Shown in pieces: positions 20,801 through 29,248 of a stretch of DNA of 35,529 bases. Each line of letters starts with the position of its first letter. Position 1 is the stretch's first letter. The notes below the pieces were generated by a model. The model was given only the letters and a program-made list of their open reading frames with translations. It was not told where the DNA came from and made no database searches. Origin of the DNA: a virus; IMG/VR virus record IMGVR_UViG_3300030099_003332, positions 1 through 35,529 of that record. One strand, given 5' to 3'. The position numbers and the translations under genes are program-made.

Positions 20801-23800
20801 ACCTAGCGGATTTATAACCAGGTTTAGATATAGTATAAGATCCGCTGCCATCTAAATAGACATCAGCTTCAAACTGCCAACCTAATCTTTTAGCCCACAG
20901 TTTAGTAAATGTTTCATAAACTCTAGCTCTGCTTGGTTCTAAAGCTGAAAAGTTTATTTCTTTTAAACCTTGTCTATTTATTAAATCAGTTACTCCATTA
21001 CCAACAACACTAAATATTCTATAAGCATCTCCTTTACCTGTTATGCCTAACTTACCTATTGAGTCTTGAAATTTCTTTTCCCCAACTCCAAAGTCTAATT
21101 CCCAAGAACCTTTTTCTACTTCAGTTAGTCTTATATTAACTTTTTGACCACCAACTTCTGTTGAGGTATTAAATTCATTTCTATAAAACTCTTTAGTTTT
21201 CTTCCAGTCTAATTCTTTTTTAGTGTCAAAGCTAAAGCTAACATCTTTACCAGAGTTTTTACTTAACTCTTTATTTAAGTCTTGTGTAAGTTTTTCTTCG
21301 CTAGGTAATTCTTTAGGTTTAGCTCTTTGTACTTTAGATTTTACTTGTAAACCTTTTAAAGCTTGACCTACAGCTTGAACATTTCCGATGTGATCATCAG
21401 CAAAATAAAAGTCATTATAACCTTCAGCGGCTTTTTCAACCATCCATCTTGCCTTAGCAGCAGGTGCACCATCAGCTAATCCAGTTATATTTTCTATAGG
21501 TATATCTAATCCCATAGATTTTAAGAACTCATGTATAGATGCAGCTGCTTCAGGTGGACGAGCAGTTAATACAAACATGTTACGATCACCTTTAGCTTCA
21601 TTAATCATTTTAGCTACATTAAGTAATGGACCTTCTTTACCTTCGATTACTTTTGAAAATTCTCTAAAATCAAATTGCGCACCCTCACCAGCTAACTTAT
21701 CTCCTAACTCTGCAAAACCACCAGCTTGAAGTTTACCTCTTTCAGTAGCGTTTAATCTTTCATTTACAGCTTGAACAAACTCTGTTGGTACTTCACCTGG
21801 TTTTAAGTTATCTGTGTTAACCTCAAAAAAGTCTTCACCAAATTCTTTCGCGTATTCTGCCTTATTAGCATTAACCTTATCCCAAGTAGTTTCAACAATA
21901 AAATCTTTTAATGATCTCTCTTTACGCGCTCTGTTACGTTCTAATGCAACATCTTTTGACGTCTCAACATAAATCATCTTAACGTCATATCCTTGATCCT
22001 TAAGTGCCTCTACCTTAGCCCTCGTGGCCTTTAATGAAGCTCCAGTACCATCTAATATAACACCGTCACCTCTAGTAGTAAATTTATCTAACTTTGTATC
22101 AGCTATTTTTTTAGCCAACGCACCCATTTCAGATCTTACTGACCTTTGAACAGCATCGTAATTAGCTTCAACTTCAGAAAGTCCAACTAATTTCTTAGCC
22201 CACTCAAGTGATATATCTTGATTAACAATTTTATAACCTTGCTTTTCTAAACCTAAACCTTTTACAATACTAGATTTACCACTACCAGGACCACCAGCTA
22301 ATACAACTGCTTTAAGTTTAGTTGATGGTTTACCAGTGGTGTTAGGTTTACTATATATAACTCTACTGTTTGTTCTAGCTAATGTGTCATCAAAATCAAA
22401 TACTCTAGCTTTTTTAGGTGTTTGATTTCTTTTTCTAGCATTATCTAAAGCTTTATCAAACATCTCAGCGTTTTTAGTTTGAGATGCTGCGTTTCTTGGT
22501 ATATCTTTAGAATATGAAGGTTGAACTTCTAAATTAGCTTTAATAGCTTTTTGTACTTCAGCATACGCATTGGCTTGATACTCTCCTATTTTTTTAACTC
22601 TTCCATTTTCAAAAGTAATAATAGGTTCTTTGAACATTCCATAAGTAAACTCGTTTAAGTATCTATCCCATCTCGATGTATACTCCAAGGGTTTGCTTTC
22701 TTGATATCTTAAGTTTACTATTTTATCTATAGTTTCAGGTATTATACTAGCTGAAGTATCTTTAAATATATCTCTTAGTTGTGCCTCTGTTATTTCACCT
22801 TTGACAAATCTAGCAAGTTCAACTTGAATAGTTCTAACAGGTGGGTTATGTTCATAAACATAGTCTTTATAGTTTTTAGATTTACTAGGTATAAAACTAT
22901 CTACATGATAAGCCGCTCTTAATGGAGAGTTCATATTACTAACAAGAGTTTTCATATACATGTCAATATCTCTAATATCTACTTCTCCTTTTTCTAATAA
23001 CTCTTTTAAACCTGAAACATCTTCTATTATTATTTCTTTATTTAGATCAGCATACTCTTTACTTAATTTTAAATCTTGTTTTAACTTATCATTTAACTTA
23101 GCACCTTCTTCTATAGATTGACCTTCAAAATTTTTAAGAAACTTTTTAGTGGCTTGCGAGGATTGAGCAAAGCTTTTTGTTTCAACTTTTTTACCATCAA
23201 CTGTTACACTTTTTATATCACCTTTGGGACCTCTTTCTACTTTAACAGACTCATTAAAAACTTTTTCACCAAGTATTGGTTTAACTAAAATATCAAGAAG
23301 TTGTTGTTGATTATAAAATATACCATCTCTAGAACTACTTTTCTTTATTCCAGTAGCAACTAATAAACCATCAACCCAATTCAAACTTGCATTACCAAGT
23401 CTAGCATTACCTGCTAAACCATTTTTATATCTTTGTAAAATATCTTGTACAAAGTCATAATTATTTTTGTAGTTTTCGTATCTATTTCTGTTTAGCTTAA
23501 TAAGTGAATTAGTAAAACTATATACTCTTTCACTACTATTAAACATATCAGTCTCCGTATTACCAAGTAGTTCACTAGTGTTGCCTTCTTTAAACGTTTG
23601 CTCTATATAGGAGTTTTCTAGATACTTTTGTAAATCTTCTGCTGTAACTTTTTTAAGACCTTCTTTTAGCGTAGGCGCTTGTTCAATAACTTTTGACCAT
23701 TCTTTATTTATAAGATCTAATATACCTTTCTGTATTCCTTTTTCTCCAAATAGTTTATTAGTCAACGTTTCTATAGGCGCAATATCATTAGACAAAGCGT

Positions 23801-26800
23801 GCATAAACTCGTATACATTTTCAGTATATATTTCTAAATTTTTTTCAGAGTTTTTTAATGTCTTTATTTTACTTACAATTTTACCTAAGTTCTCCCTTTG
23901 GTTTTCTATACCTTTTACTAACTCAGCAAAGTTTTTAGTTTGAGATAAAGCTATTTCTTTAGAAAAACTAACAGTTGGATCAACACCTATTTTATCTGCT
24001 ATTTTATTAATAGCACTTTCACCTTCAATCAATAACTTTTCTGCTTCAGTTAGTCTTTTGCTTTCAACAAGAGCTGTAGATAAAGCGTCTTTAGCTATTT
24101 TCTCTGCTAATAACTTTCCAACAGCTAACCTCATTTCGTTAGGTCTACCTTTAGTAGTTAAATAATCAGCTATTTCTTTTGGTGTAGGATTTTTCTGTCT
24201 ATACTTAGCTCGTTGAGAAGCTATATCAGTTATACGCTCTTGCGCTGGAGCTTTTTTAGCTTCTGCGAAAGTGTACTTACCAACCTCTTCATAAAATATA
24301 TCCCACTTTCTGTTTCTTAGTAACTCAGGATTTTCTTTATTTATTTTAAGAAGTTCTGGTGCTAACTTATCTTCTAAAAACTTTCTGTATTCTGGTTTAA
24401 TTTTACCAGCTCCACCACTCTTAGGTATATTTTCTAGTATGTCTTTTTTAAGTTTCTCTTGTACAACTTCAGTAAATCTTGGACCAGGTTTTTCTCCCTT
24501 TCTTTTTCTTTGAAAAAAAGTATAATCACCTTTTTTAATATTAGGTAGTTGTTCTTTTACGATGTCAGCAACAGCATCCATTACTTCTGCTTGCTTTTCA
24601 CCACTTAGATTTACAACTTTCTTAGCTGTAGACTTAACTACTTTTTGTCTAGCTTCAGCATCCATTCTAGCTTCAACACCGCTCTCAGCTCCAGTTTCTT
24701 TTACAGCTCCAACTTCTCCAGCAGCAACATCTAATGACTTAGTAAATTCTGTTTTCTTAAACTCCTTTATAACATCGCCTCTTCTAAACTTAATTAAAGG
24801 ATTTAAATAACCTATTAAACTATTGTTCTTTTCTGGATTAAACTTAATAAGTTCGTTGGTTATTTTATCTCTCATCTCAGAGTTAAACTCTTCAAAAGAT
24901 TTACCAAATACATTATCACCTGTTAAATCTCCTTTGAATAGAGGATCTAATTTACCTTTATTTAAAGCTTCATAAGCTTTTTTAATACCAGTATTATTCC
25001 ACTGTTCTTTGGTCATTTTATAATTACCATCTACATCTCTACCGCCTTCAACTAGTTCATTTATAATTTCATTTTGATCTGCTAATCTATTACCTTTATC
25101 TTTACCAAATTTTTTTACTAGCTTACTTCTTTCCTTCGCGTTAAATTCCTCTGTCGCTTTGTTTTCAGCTTGAATTACTTCTTGTTTTTCAGCATTGATT
25201 TCTTTTAACTCAGCAAGTAACTCTGCTTTCTTTTCACCTTCAGCAGCTTTCCATTCTTTCGTTTTAGCAATAGCTTTGTCTTGGATCTTTCTTACTTGTT
25301 CAGACATTATGTCTTTAGAAGCAGCCATTTTAACTGGCTCAGTAGCTTTTCTTTCTTTTGGTACAAAACCTAATTCACCTTCAGTATAGTTTTTTATAAA
25401 CTCATATACATCTTTACCACTATTAAACTCTGCATTTTTAGCTGGAGTTTTCTTAAATATATTAGTGATAGCTTTTCCAATACCTAAATAGTTTTTACTT
25501 TTAGCAGGAGAATATTCTATTGAACCATCTTTAATAGCATCGTTAAAAGCATTGAAAAATTCTTTTTCAACATCTTGGTTTTGCATATCCATTTTTCTTT
25601 GAACTTCAGTTAGTTCTTCAAATGACAATTGCTTTTTAAGTTCTTTAACTAATCTACTAACTTCTGCTGGATCTTTTAAATATGGATCTAATAAAGCATG
25701 TAATACTTCATGCGTACCAATAGTTATCTTACCTACTTCTTGAGCTCTTTGAAGATCAATAAATACTTTACCAGTACCTTTCTCTATAAAAAATCCAGTT
25801 GCACCAGTAGCATCAACTCCTATTTCTTTAGCAGCTTCTAAAAACTCCTCTGTAGTCTCAAATGTTTTGTAGTTTTCTTCTACTATTTGCTTAGCTTTAT
25901 CAATAGATATTTTTTGCTTTTTGCTAATTGCTTCGGCGTATATCTGTTTTGATTGCTCTATGTCTTCAAGTCTTCTAGTTTCTAGATATCCTTCATTTTC
26001 TACAATAAGATCATCTACTCTACTATCTATTTGTTTTAATCTTTGCTGAGCTTGTTTTAATTCTACTATTCTAGTTGTTTGTTCTTTATTTTCTTTTATG
26101 TTATCTATTTTATCTTGTAGATTTTCACTTTCTTGTTGTAAATCAAACAACTCAGTTCTTTGCTCACTGTTTCTTTTAAATCCCATAGCATCAGCAGACT
26201 CAGACATCTGTGAATACTTTTTCTTTATCATGTCTGCTGTATAATCAGTTACAGCCGTCTCTGCAGTCTTAACATCACCACCCATAACTAACTCAAGTAT
26301 AGTCTTAGGACATCTTTCGATAAAATCAATTTGTTCAGGACTTAGATTTATTTCACCACCAGGGTTATTAGCTCTTTGCTCAGATATAGTTTTAATTATT
26401 TCTGCAGCCTTTTGTTGATAAACGTTATATGTATTTTTAGGGTTATTAGCTTCGGTTATCATAGCTTTGACGGCTTGTAGTTCTTTATTAAAACTTAAAG
26501 TCCTAGCGTCATATTCTAACTCAGATAGTTTTTTAGATAATTCTGTTCCTATAAAAGCACCACCAGTCTCTGGATCATATTGACCTTTATATTTAGGATC
26601 GTTTAATAACTCTTTTCTTTTCTTATTGAAAGCATTGTCAAGCATTTCGTTAGTATACCACTTATTACGTATACCATACTTTTTGGCTATAGCAACAACA
26701 TTATCTGAACCTTGATAACCTAATATTTCTTTATTTAATTGTTTTTGAAAACGCCTAAGTTGAGCTGGTGCATTTACAGAATGAGACATATAGCCAGACA

Positions 26801-29237
26801 ATATCATTTGAGTTGTTAATATAGCGGCTTTTTCTAAGCTAGTTATATGCTTAAATGTTTCTTCATCAAGATTACCTCTAGCCCAAGCGTCAAATAATTC
26901 TACAGCTACAGCTATACCAGAAGCACCTACACCTGTTACAGTTCTCTGCGCAAGAGTTCTTACTGGTATGGTTATCATACTTTTAGGTTGGCCTTTCATT
27001 ATTGGCGCTAATACCTTACTATTATATATTTTTTTACTAATAGGCTTCATTAAACCAAAACCAGCGGCAATAGACAAAGGCATTCCTTCACCACCAGTTA
27101 ATTCAGAAATTTCATTATAAACAGACATAGCGCCTATCTCTGTACCAGCATTAGCCATCATTTCTAAACCAAAAGCTAACGACTTAGATTCACTTATAGC
27201 AATAGCTTCAGCGGCTTGGGCAGCTCCCTTAGCTTTACTAGACTCTAAAGCTACTTTTGCAAAAGATCTACCAATAGCGTTTGATGATCCACCAAAAAGT
27301 CTTGATGCGACTTTAGCTATAGGTCCTCCAGTTAGATGAACAACACCCATCATCATCATAAAGTCTGGTAATCCAGCTGTAACTTGCTCAGTAAAACTTA
27401 CTTTAGCTCTTTCCTTTAAATTATCAGGTATGTTATATCCTAAATCAGTCATAACACCTTCAAAGTCTGCCGCTATTTTATTAGCTGTTTCAGTTTTTAA
27501 ACCACCTGTCATTCTATTTAAAACAGCCTCACCCATTACGTCAAACCAACCAGTTCTTTCCATAGAAGCTGGATCATAGTTATATTCAATAGCTTTAGTA
27601 AGAGTTAAAAACTTAGCAAGCTTATCATTATATAAAGCTGTGTATTCGTTTATGTCAGGTAGTCCAGTTAAGTGATAAGCCATTCTTTCACCTGGCTTAC
27701 CAGCCATTGCCATGCGTTTTAAATTTTCTTCAAAGCTTATGCCTTTTGTTTCAAAAGCTTGCTCTGCATTTTCAAACTTTTTTCCAGGAGTAGTTTTGCT
27801 TTTAAAAAAAGCTTCTTTACCTATTTGAGATAACTGTTTAAAAGTGCCTTGATCTCTACCGTCAGCTATTATCTTACCCAACACAGGACTATCTTGATCA
27901 GTAAATAGTTTATTTAATGCAACCATCTCGTACATTAGTTTATTTCTATCTTCTTTTAACTGATCTAAATCTGTCTTACCTTCTTTAGCTTGTTCTAAGA
28001 TCTGCTTGTTTTCTTCGGCTTGTATTGGATTTCTTTTAGCATAGTCATTTATAAAAGTTTCTGTTTCTTCATTAAATAACTTCGAACCTGTTTCGGCGCC
28101 TTGACCTTCACCAATTACAGCACGCCATTTTATATCATATAGTAGTTTAGCTTTTTTAACCTCTGGGTCATCATTGCCTTTTTCATCTCTAAGTTTCTTC
28201 CACTCTTTTTCTTTTTCTTTTAACTCCAGCATTTCTTTAGTAGCGTACATGCTAGTAGTCATTTCGGCATTTTCATTTATTTCTTCTTCTGCCTCTTTTA
28301 TTAACTTAGATTCTTCTATTACACCTGGAGCACCAACAGCATATACACCATATCCAGGTGTATCTTTTCTTAACACAACAGTACCTTCTTTATAATACTT
28401 TTGTCTTTTTTCTTTTACTTTAGCATCAATGTCTTCTTGATATGTTAAGCTACCTTCATGATCAATCCATTGTTGTTGTAGTTGAGAAAGTTCACTTTCA
28501 TTTTTAACTGGATTAAACATCGAAGGACTTAATCTATTGTATTTTAAGTCTGGATCACTAATAAACATACTACCATCAGCAAAGCTTTCTTCCCAAACGT
28601 TATATCCAAAGTGACTAGTTTTAACATTAAAGTCTTCTATTTCCTCTTTATTTATAACTCCTTTTTTGTATAAGTCTATTACTTCGTCATCTGCTTCAGG
28701 ATATAATTCTTTTATTTTAGCATCTTCCTCTTGTTTCTTTTGAGCAGTAAACATTCCTTCGGCTACAGCTTCAGGATCTGGACCAATACCAATATTAAAA
28801 TTATCAACCATATTGCGATAATTTTCACTATCTTCAAATCCAGTCTCTTGTTTCCATTGCTCAAACTCTTCGTTAATTTCTTTTTTAACATCATCTTCTG
28901 AAGGTTCAACAATCGGATCAATAAAAAGTGGATCAGTAGTAACAGTTCTTTCAGTTGTTATAGTTGGTTTAGTTAAACCTAACTGACCCATTTTAACAGC
29001 TTGCTCATCAACTTCTAACTCAGCTACTTCAAGCTCCTTCTCTCTTTCTACTTCTGTTTCTACGCTTGGATCTGGTGGCGTAAAATCTAAATTATAGTTT
29101 TGATTTACAGAAGAACCAGAAGGACTATACGGACCAGAAGATACATCAATAGCACTAGGATTTTCTTGAACAAATTTGTCTATGTTTTCTTCAGAAACAT
29201 TGTATACTGTACCATCTTCAGTTTTATAAATTGGCAT
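17805..29237 (-). CDS. Giant multi-domain internal virion protein, 3810 aa
   Basis: I read, in order: a short N-terminal motif (IYKTEDGTVYNVSEENIDKF); acidic helical segments; a Gly/Ala/Met-rich hydrophobic region (about 620-840) that could insert in membrane; a coiled coil before the zinc-protease motif HEVLH (1176-1180); long helical regions; a HAD phosphatase whose motif I (DFDDT, 2281-2285) and motif II (LTARP, T2558) are separated by a P-loop kinase (GGPGSGKSS, 2315-2323), with motif IV ADDH (D2614/D2615); a duplicated domain (about 2667-2828 and 2830-2995); FFIPPSAEDFLGLLYP near 3080; and two C-terminal repeats (about 3707-3747 and 3767-3810). The motif S-[FY]-S-x-[DE] recurs between domains. 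Size, position among virion genes and mixed enzymatic domains fit a protein packaged and ejected with the DNA. I see no RNA polymerase signature. Exact functions are inferred. Confidence 0.85.
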   Translation of the reverse strand: MPIYKTEDGTVYNVSEENIDKFVQENPSAIDVSSGPYSPSGSSVNQNYNLDFTPPDPSVETEVEREKELEVAELEVDEQAVKMGQLGLTKPTITTERTVTTDPLFIDPIVEPSEDDVKKEINEEFEQWKQETGFEDSENYRNMVDNFNIGIGPDPEAVAEGMFTAQKKQEEDAKIKELYPEADDEVIDLYKKGVINKEEIEDFNVKTSHFGYNVWEESFADGSMFISDPDLKYNRLSPSMFNPVKNESELSQLQQQWIDHEGSLTYQEDIDAKVKEKRQKYYKEGTVVLRKDTPGYGVYAVGAPGVIEESKLIKEAEEEINENAEMTTSMYATKEMLELKEKEKEWKKLRDEKGNDDPEVKKAKLLYDIKWRAVIGEGQGAETGSKLFNEETETFINDYAKRNPIQAEENKQILEQAKEGKTDLDQLKEDRNKLMYEMVALNKLFTDQDSPVLGKIIADGRDQGTFKQLSQIGKEAFFKSKTTPGKKFENAEQAFETKGISFEENLKRMAMAGKPGERMAYHLTGLPDINEYTALYNDKLAKFLTLTKAIEYNYDPASMERTGWFDVMGEAVLNRMTGGLKTETANKIAADFEGVMTDLGYNIPDNLKERAKVSFTEQVTAGLPDFMMMMGVVHLTGGPIAKVASRLFGGSSNAIGRSFAKVALESSKAKGAAQAAEAIAISESKSLAFGLEMMANAGTEIGAMSVYNEISELTGGEGMPLSIAAGFGLMKPISKKIYNSKVLAPIMKGQPKSMITIPVRTLAQRTVTGVGASGIAVAVELFDAWARGNLDEETFKHITSLEKAAILTTQMILSGYMSHSVNAPAQLRRFQKQLNKEILGYQGSDNVVAIAKKYGIRNKWYTNEMLDNAFNKKRKELLNDPKYKGQYDPETGGAFIGTELSKKLSELEYDARTLSFNKELQAVKAMITEANNPKNTYNVYQQKAAEIIKTISEQRANNPGGEINLSPEQIDFIERCPKTILELVMGGDVKTAETAVTDYTADMIKKKYSQMSESADAMGFKRNSEQRTELFDLQQESENLQDKIDNIKENKEQTTRIVELKQAQQRLKQIDSRVDDLIVENEGYLETRRLEDIEQSKQIYAEAISKKQKISIDKAKQIVEENYKTFETTEEFLEAAKEIGVDATGATGFFIEKGTGKVFIDLQRAQEVGKITIGTHEVLHALLDPYLKDPAEVSRLVKELKKQLSFEELTEVQRKMDMQNQDVEKEFFNAFNDAIKDGSIEYSPAKSKNYLGIGKAITNIFKKTPAKNAEFNSGKDVYEFIKNYTEGELGFVPKERKATEPVKMAASKDIMSEQVRKIQDKAIAKTKEWKAAEGEKKAELLAELKEINAEKQEVIQAENKATEEFNAKERSKLVKKFGKDKGNRLADQNEIINELVEGGRDVDGNYKMTKEQWNNTGIKKAYEALNKGKLDPLFKGDLTGDNVFGKSFEEFNSEMRDKITNELIKFNPEKNNSLIGYLNPLIKFRRGDVIKEFKKTEFTKSLDVAAGEVGAVKETGAESGVEARMDAEARQKVVKSTAKKVVNLSGEKQAEVMDAVADIVKEQLPNIKKGDYTFFQRKRKGEKPGPRFTEVVQEKLKKDILENIPKSGGAGKIKPEYRKFLEDKLAPELLKINKENPELLRNRKWDIFYEEVGKYTFAEAKKAPAQERITDIASQRAKYRQKNPTPKEIADYLTTKGRPNEMRLAVGKLLAEKIAKDALSTALVESKRLTEAEKLLIEGESAINKIADKIGVDPTVSFSKEIALSQTKNFAELVKGIENQRENLGKIVSKIKTLKNSEKNLEIYTENVYEFMHALSNDIAPIETLTNKLFGEKGIQKGILDLINKEWSKVIEQAPTLKEGLKKVTAEDLQKYLENSYIEQTFKEGNTSELLGNTETDMFNSSERVYSFTNSLIKLNRNRYENYKNNYDFVQDILQRYKNGLAGNARLGNASLNWVDGLLVATGIKKSSSRDGIFYNQQQLLDILVKPILGEKVFNESVKVERGPKGDIKSVTVDGKKVETKSFAQSSQATKKFLKNFEGQSIEEGAKLNDKLKQDLKLSKEYADLNKEIIIEDVSGLKELLEKGEVDIRDIDMYMKTLVSNMNSPLRAAYHVDSFIPSKSKNYKDYVYEHNPPVRTIQVELARFVKGEITEAQLRDIFKDTSASIIPETIDKIVNLRYQESKPLEYTSRWDRYLNEFTYGMFKEPIITFENGRVKKIGEYQANAYAEVQKAIKANLEVQPSYSKDIPRNAASQTKNAEMFDKALDNARKRNQTPKKARVFDFDDTLARTNSRVIYSKPNTTGKPSTKLKAVVLAGGPGSGKSSIVKGLGLEKQGYKIVNQDISLEWAKKLVGLSEVEANYDAVQRSVRSEMGALAKKIADTKLDKFTTRGDGVILDGTGASLKATRAKVEALKDQGYDVKMIYVETSKDVALERNRARKERSLKDFIVETTWDKVNANKAEYAKEFGEDFFEVNTDNLKPGEVPTEFVQAVNERLNATERGKLQAGGFAELGDKLAGEGAQFDFREFSKVIEGKEGPLLNVAKMINEAKGDRNMFVLTARPPEAAASIHEFLKSMGLDIPIENITGLADGAPAAKARWMVEKAAEGYNDFYFADDHIGNVQAVGQALKGLQVKSKVQRAKPKELPSEEKLTQDLNKELSKNSGKDVSFSFDTKKELDWKKTKEFYRNEFNTSTEVGGQKVNIRLTEVEKGSWELDFGVGEKKFQDSIGKLGITGKGDAYRIFSVVGNGVTDLINRQGLKEINFSALEPSRARVYETFTKLWAKRLGWQFEADVYLDGSGSYTISKPGYKSARLSGKPDTTSGKLKGKKASFSLDTKRDLKWKQHKENDRTFISKFKIGDKKYEVILADASGRGNVEFAFARVVGKDRVFDMIGDGNAYEVVSIVTNGLVDLIKSNKIPIKEIVFSADRPSRSKVYERIAKMWADELGWNMKRYEGYSETGADFAISRQEWAQKLIDQKVDRRGFEMQASDPAPKDFETIEPFTLEEQAAVREVLQSQQTAGVRQVLNQVDIKGEVQQERASFSKDVDREFNELLESSTGVEAYKEFSPAKAEVIGAKKGRRKFFIPPSAEDFLGLLYPTLGKGKTGEANMDWYNKHLFKPYSRATANLSTDRANLMTDFKALKKQLNVPKDLRKTTKSGFTNEQAVRVYLWNKTGKEIPGLSKTDLAELNKIIEKDPNLEAFANQILEITKGDGYSEPGRHWLSGTITTDLIDLLNTTKRNKYLAEWNENVKLIFSPKNLNKLEAIYGSKYREALENSLARMKAGKNRIEGGNRLSNGVLNYINQGQGAIMFTNMRSALLQTISSVNYVNWSFNNPYRAGKAFANQPQYWKDFYKLINSDYLVDRRNGLKLNISENEIADAAKTSTNKAKAVLNYIIEKGYLPTKFADSFAIASGGATFYRNRIKDLMKKFPDMELSKAEEIAFEEFRNVSEASQQSSDPGKISQQQASDIGRVMLQFVNTPMQYARLQKRSFQDLMNGRGDKKEHISKIIYYGVAQNIWFNFFQQGAFMLGFGDNTEEEWQKREFGIVNSMLDNILRGIGLAGMTVSVLKNTGIDIYERSKKDRPEYVDAWQELLGFSPAIKSKLQQFQGAGRIWDKHSDEIFEKGFSLDNPAWRSLAKVVQGATALPLERLFQKADNLSAAFDGEHEAWQSTAMVLGWPEWQLLSQDEKDFNYAKENPDVYSKKQQVEILEKFGLNEKQIKELKTEDQRVEEILRLQKKNKKFYKPKTTKEQIEKQKLYYDYTKVEQTTILRKHGYSVNYIKKKLKTEEQRVEAIMEAEKRNNKKYKP

Positions 29238-29248
29238 ATTGTATTTTA

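Noticed and set aside
17805-29237. Virion RNA polymerase in the giant protein, as in crAss-like or N4-like phages
   Set aside because: No DxDxD or single-subunit polymerase motifs were found; the only D-rich motif, DFDDT, is HAD motif I.
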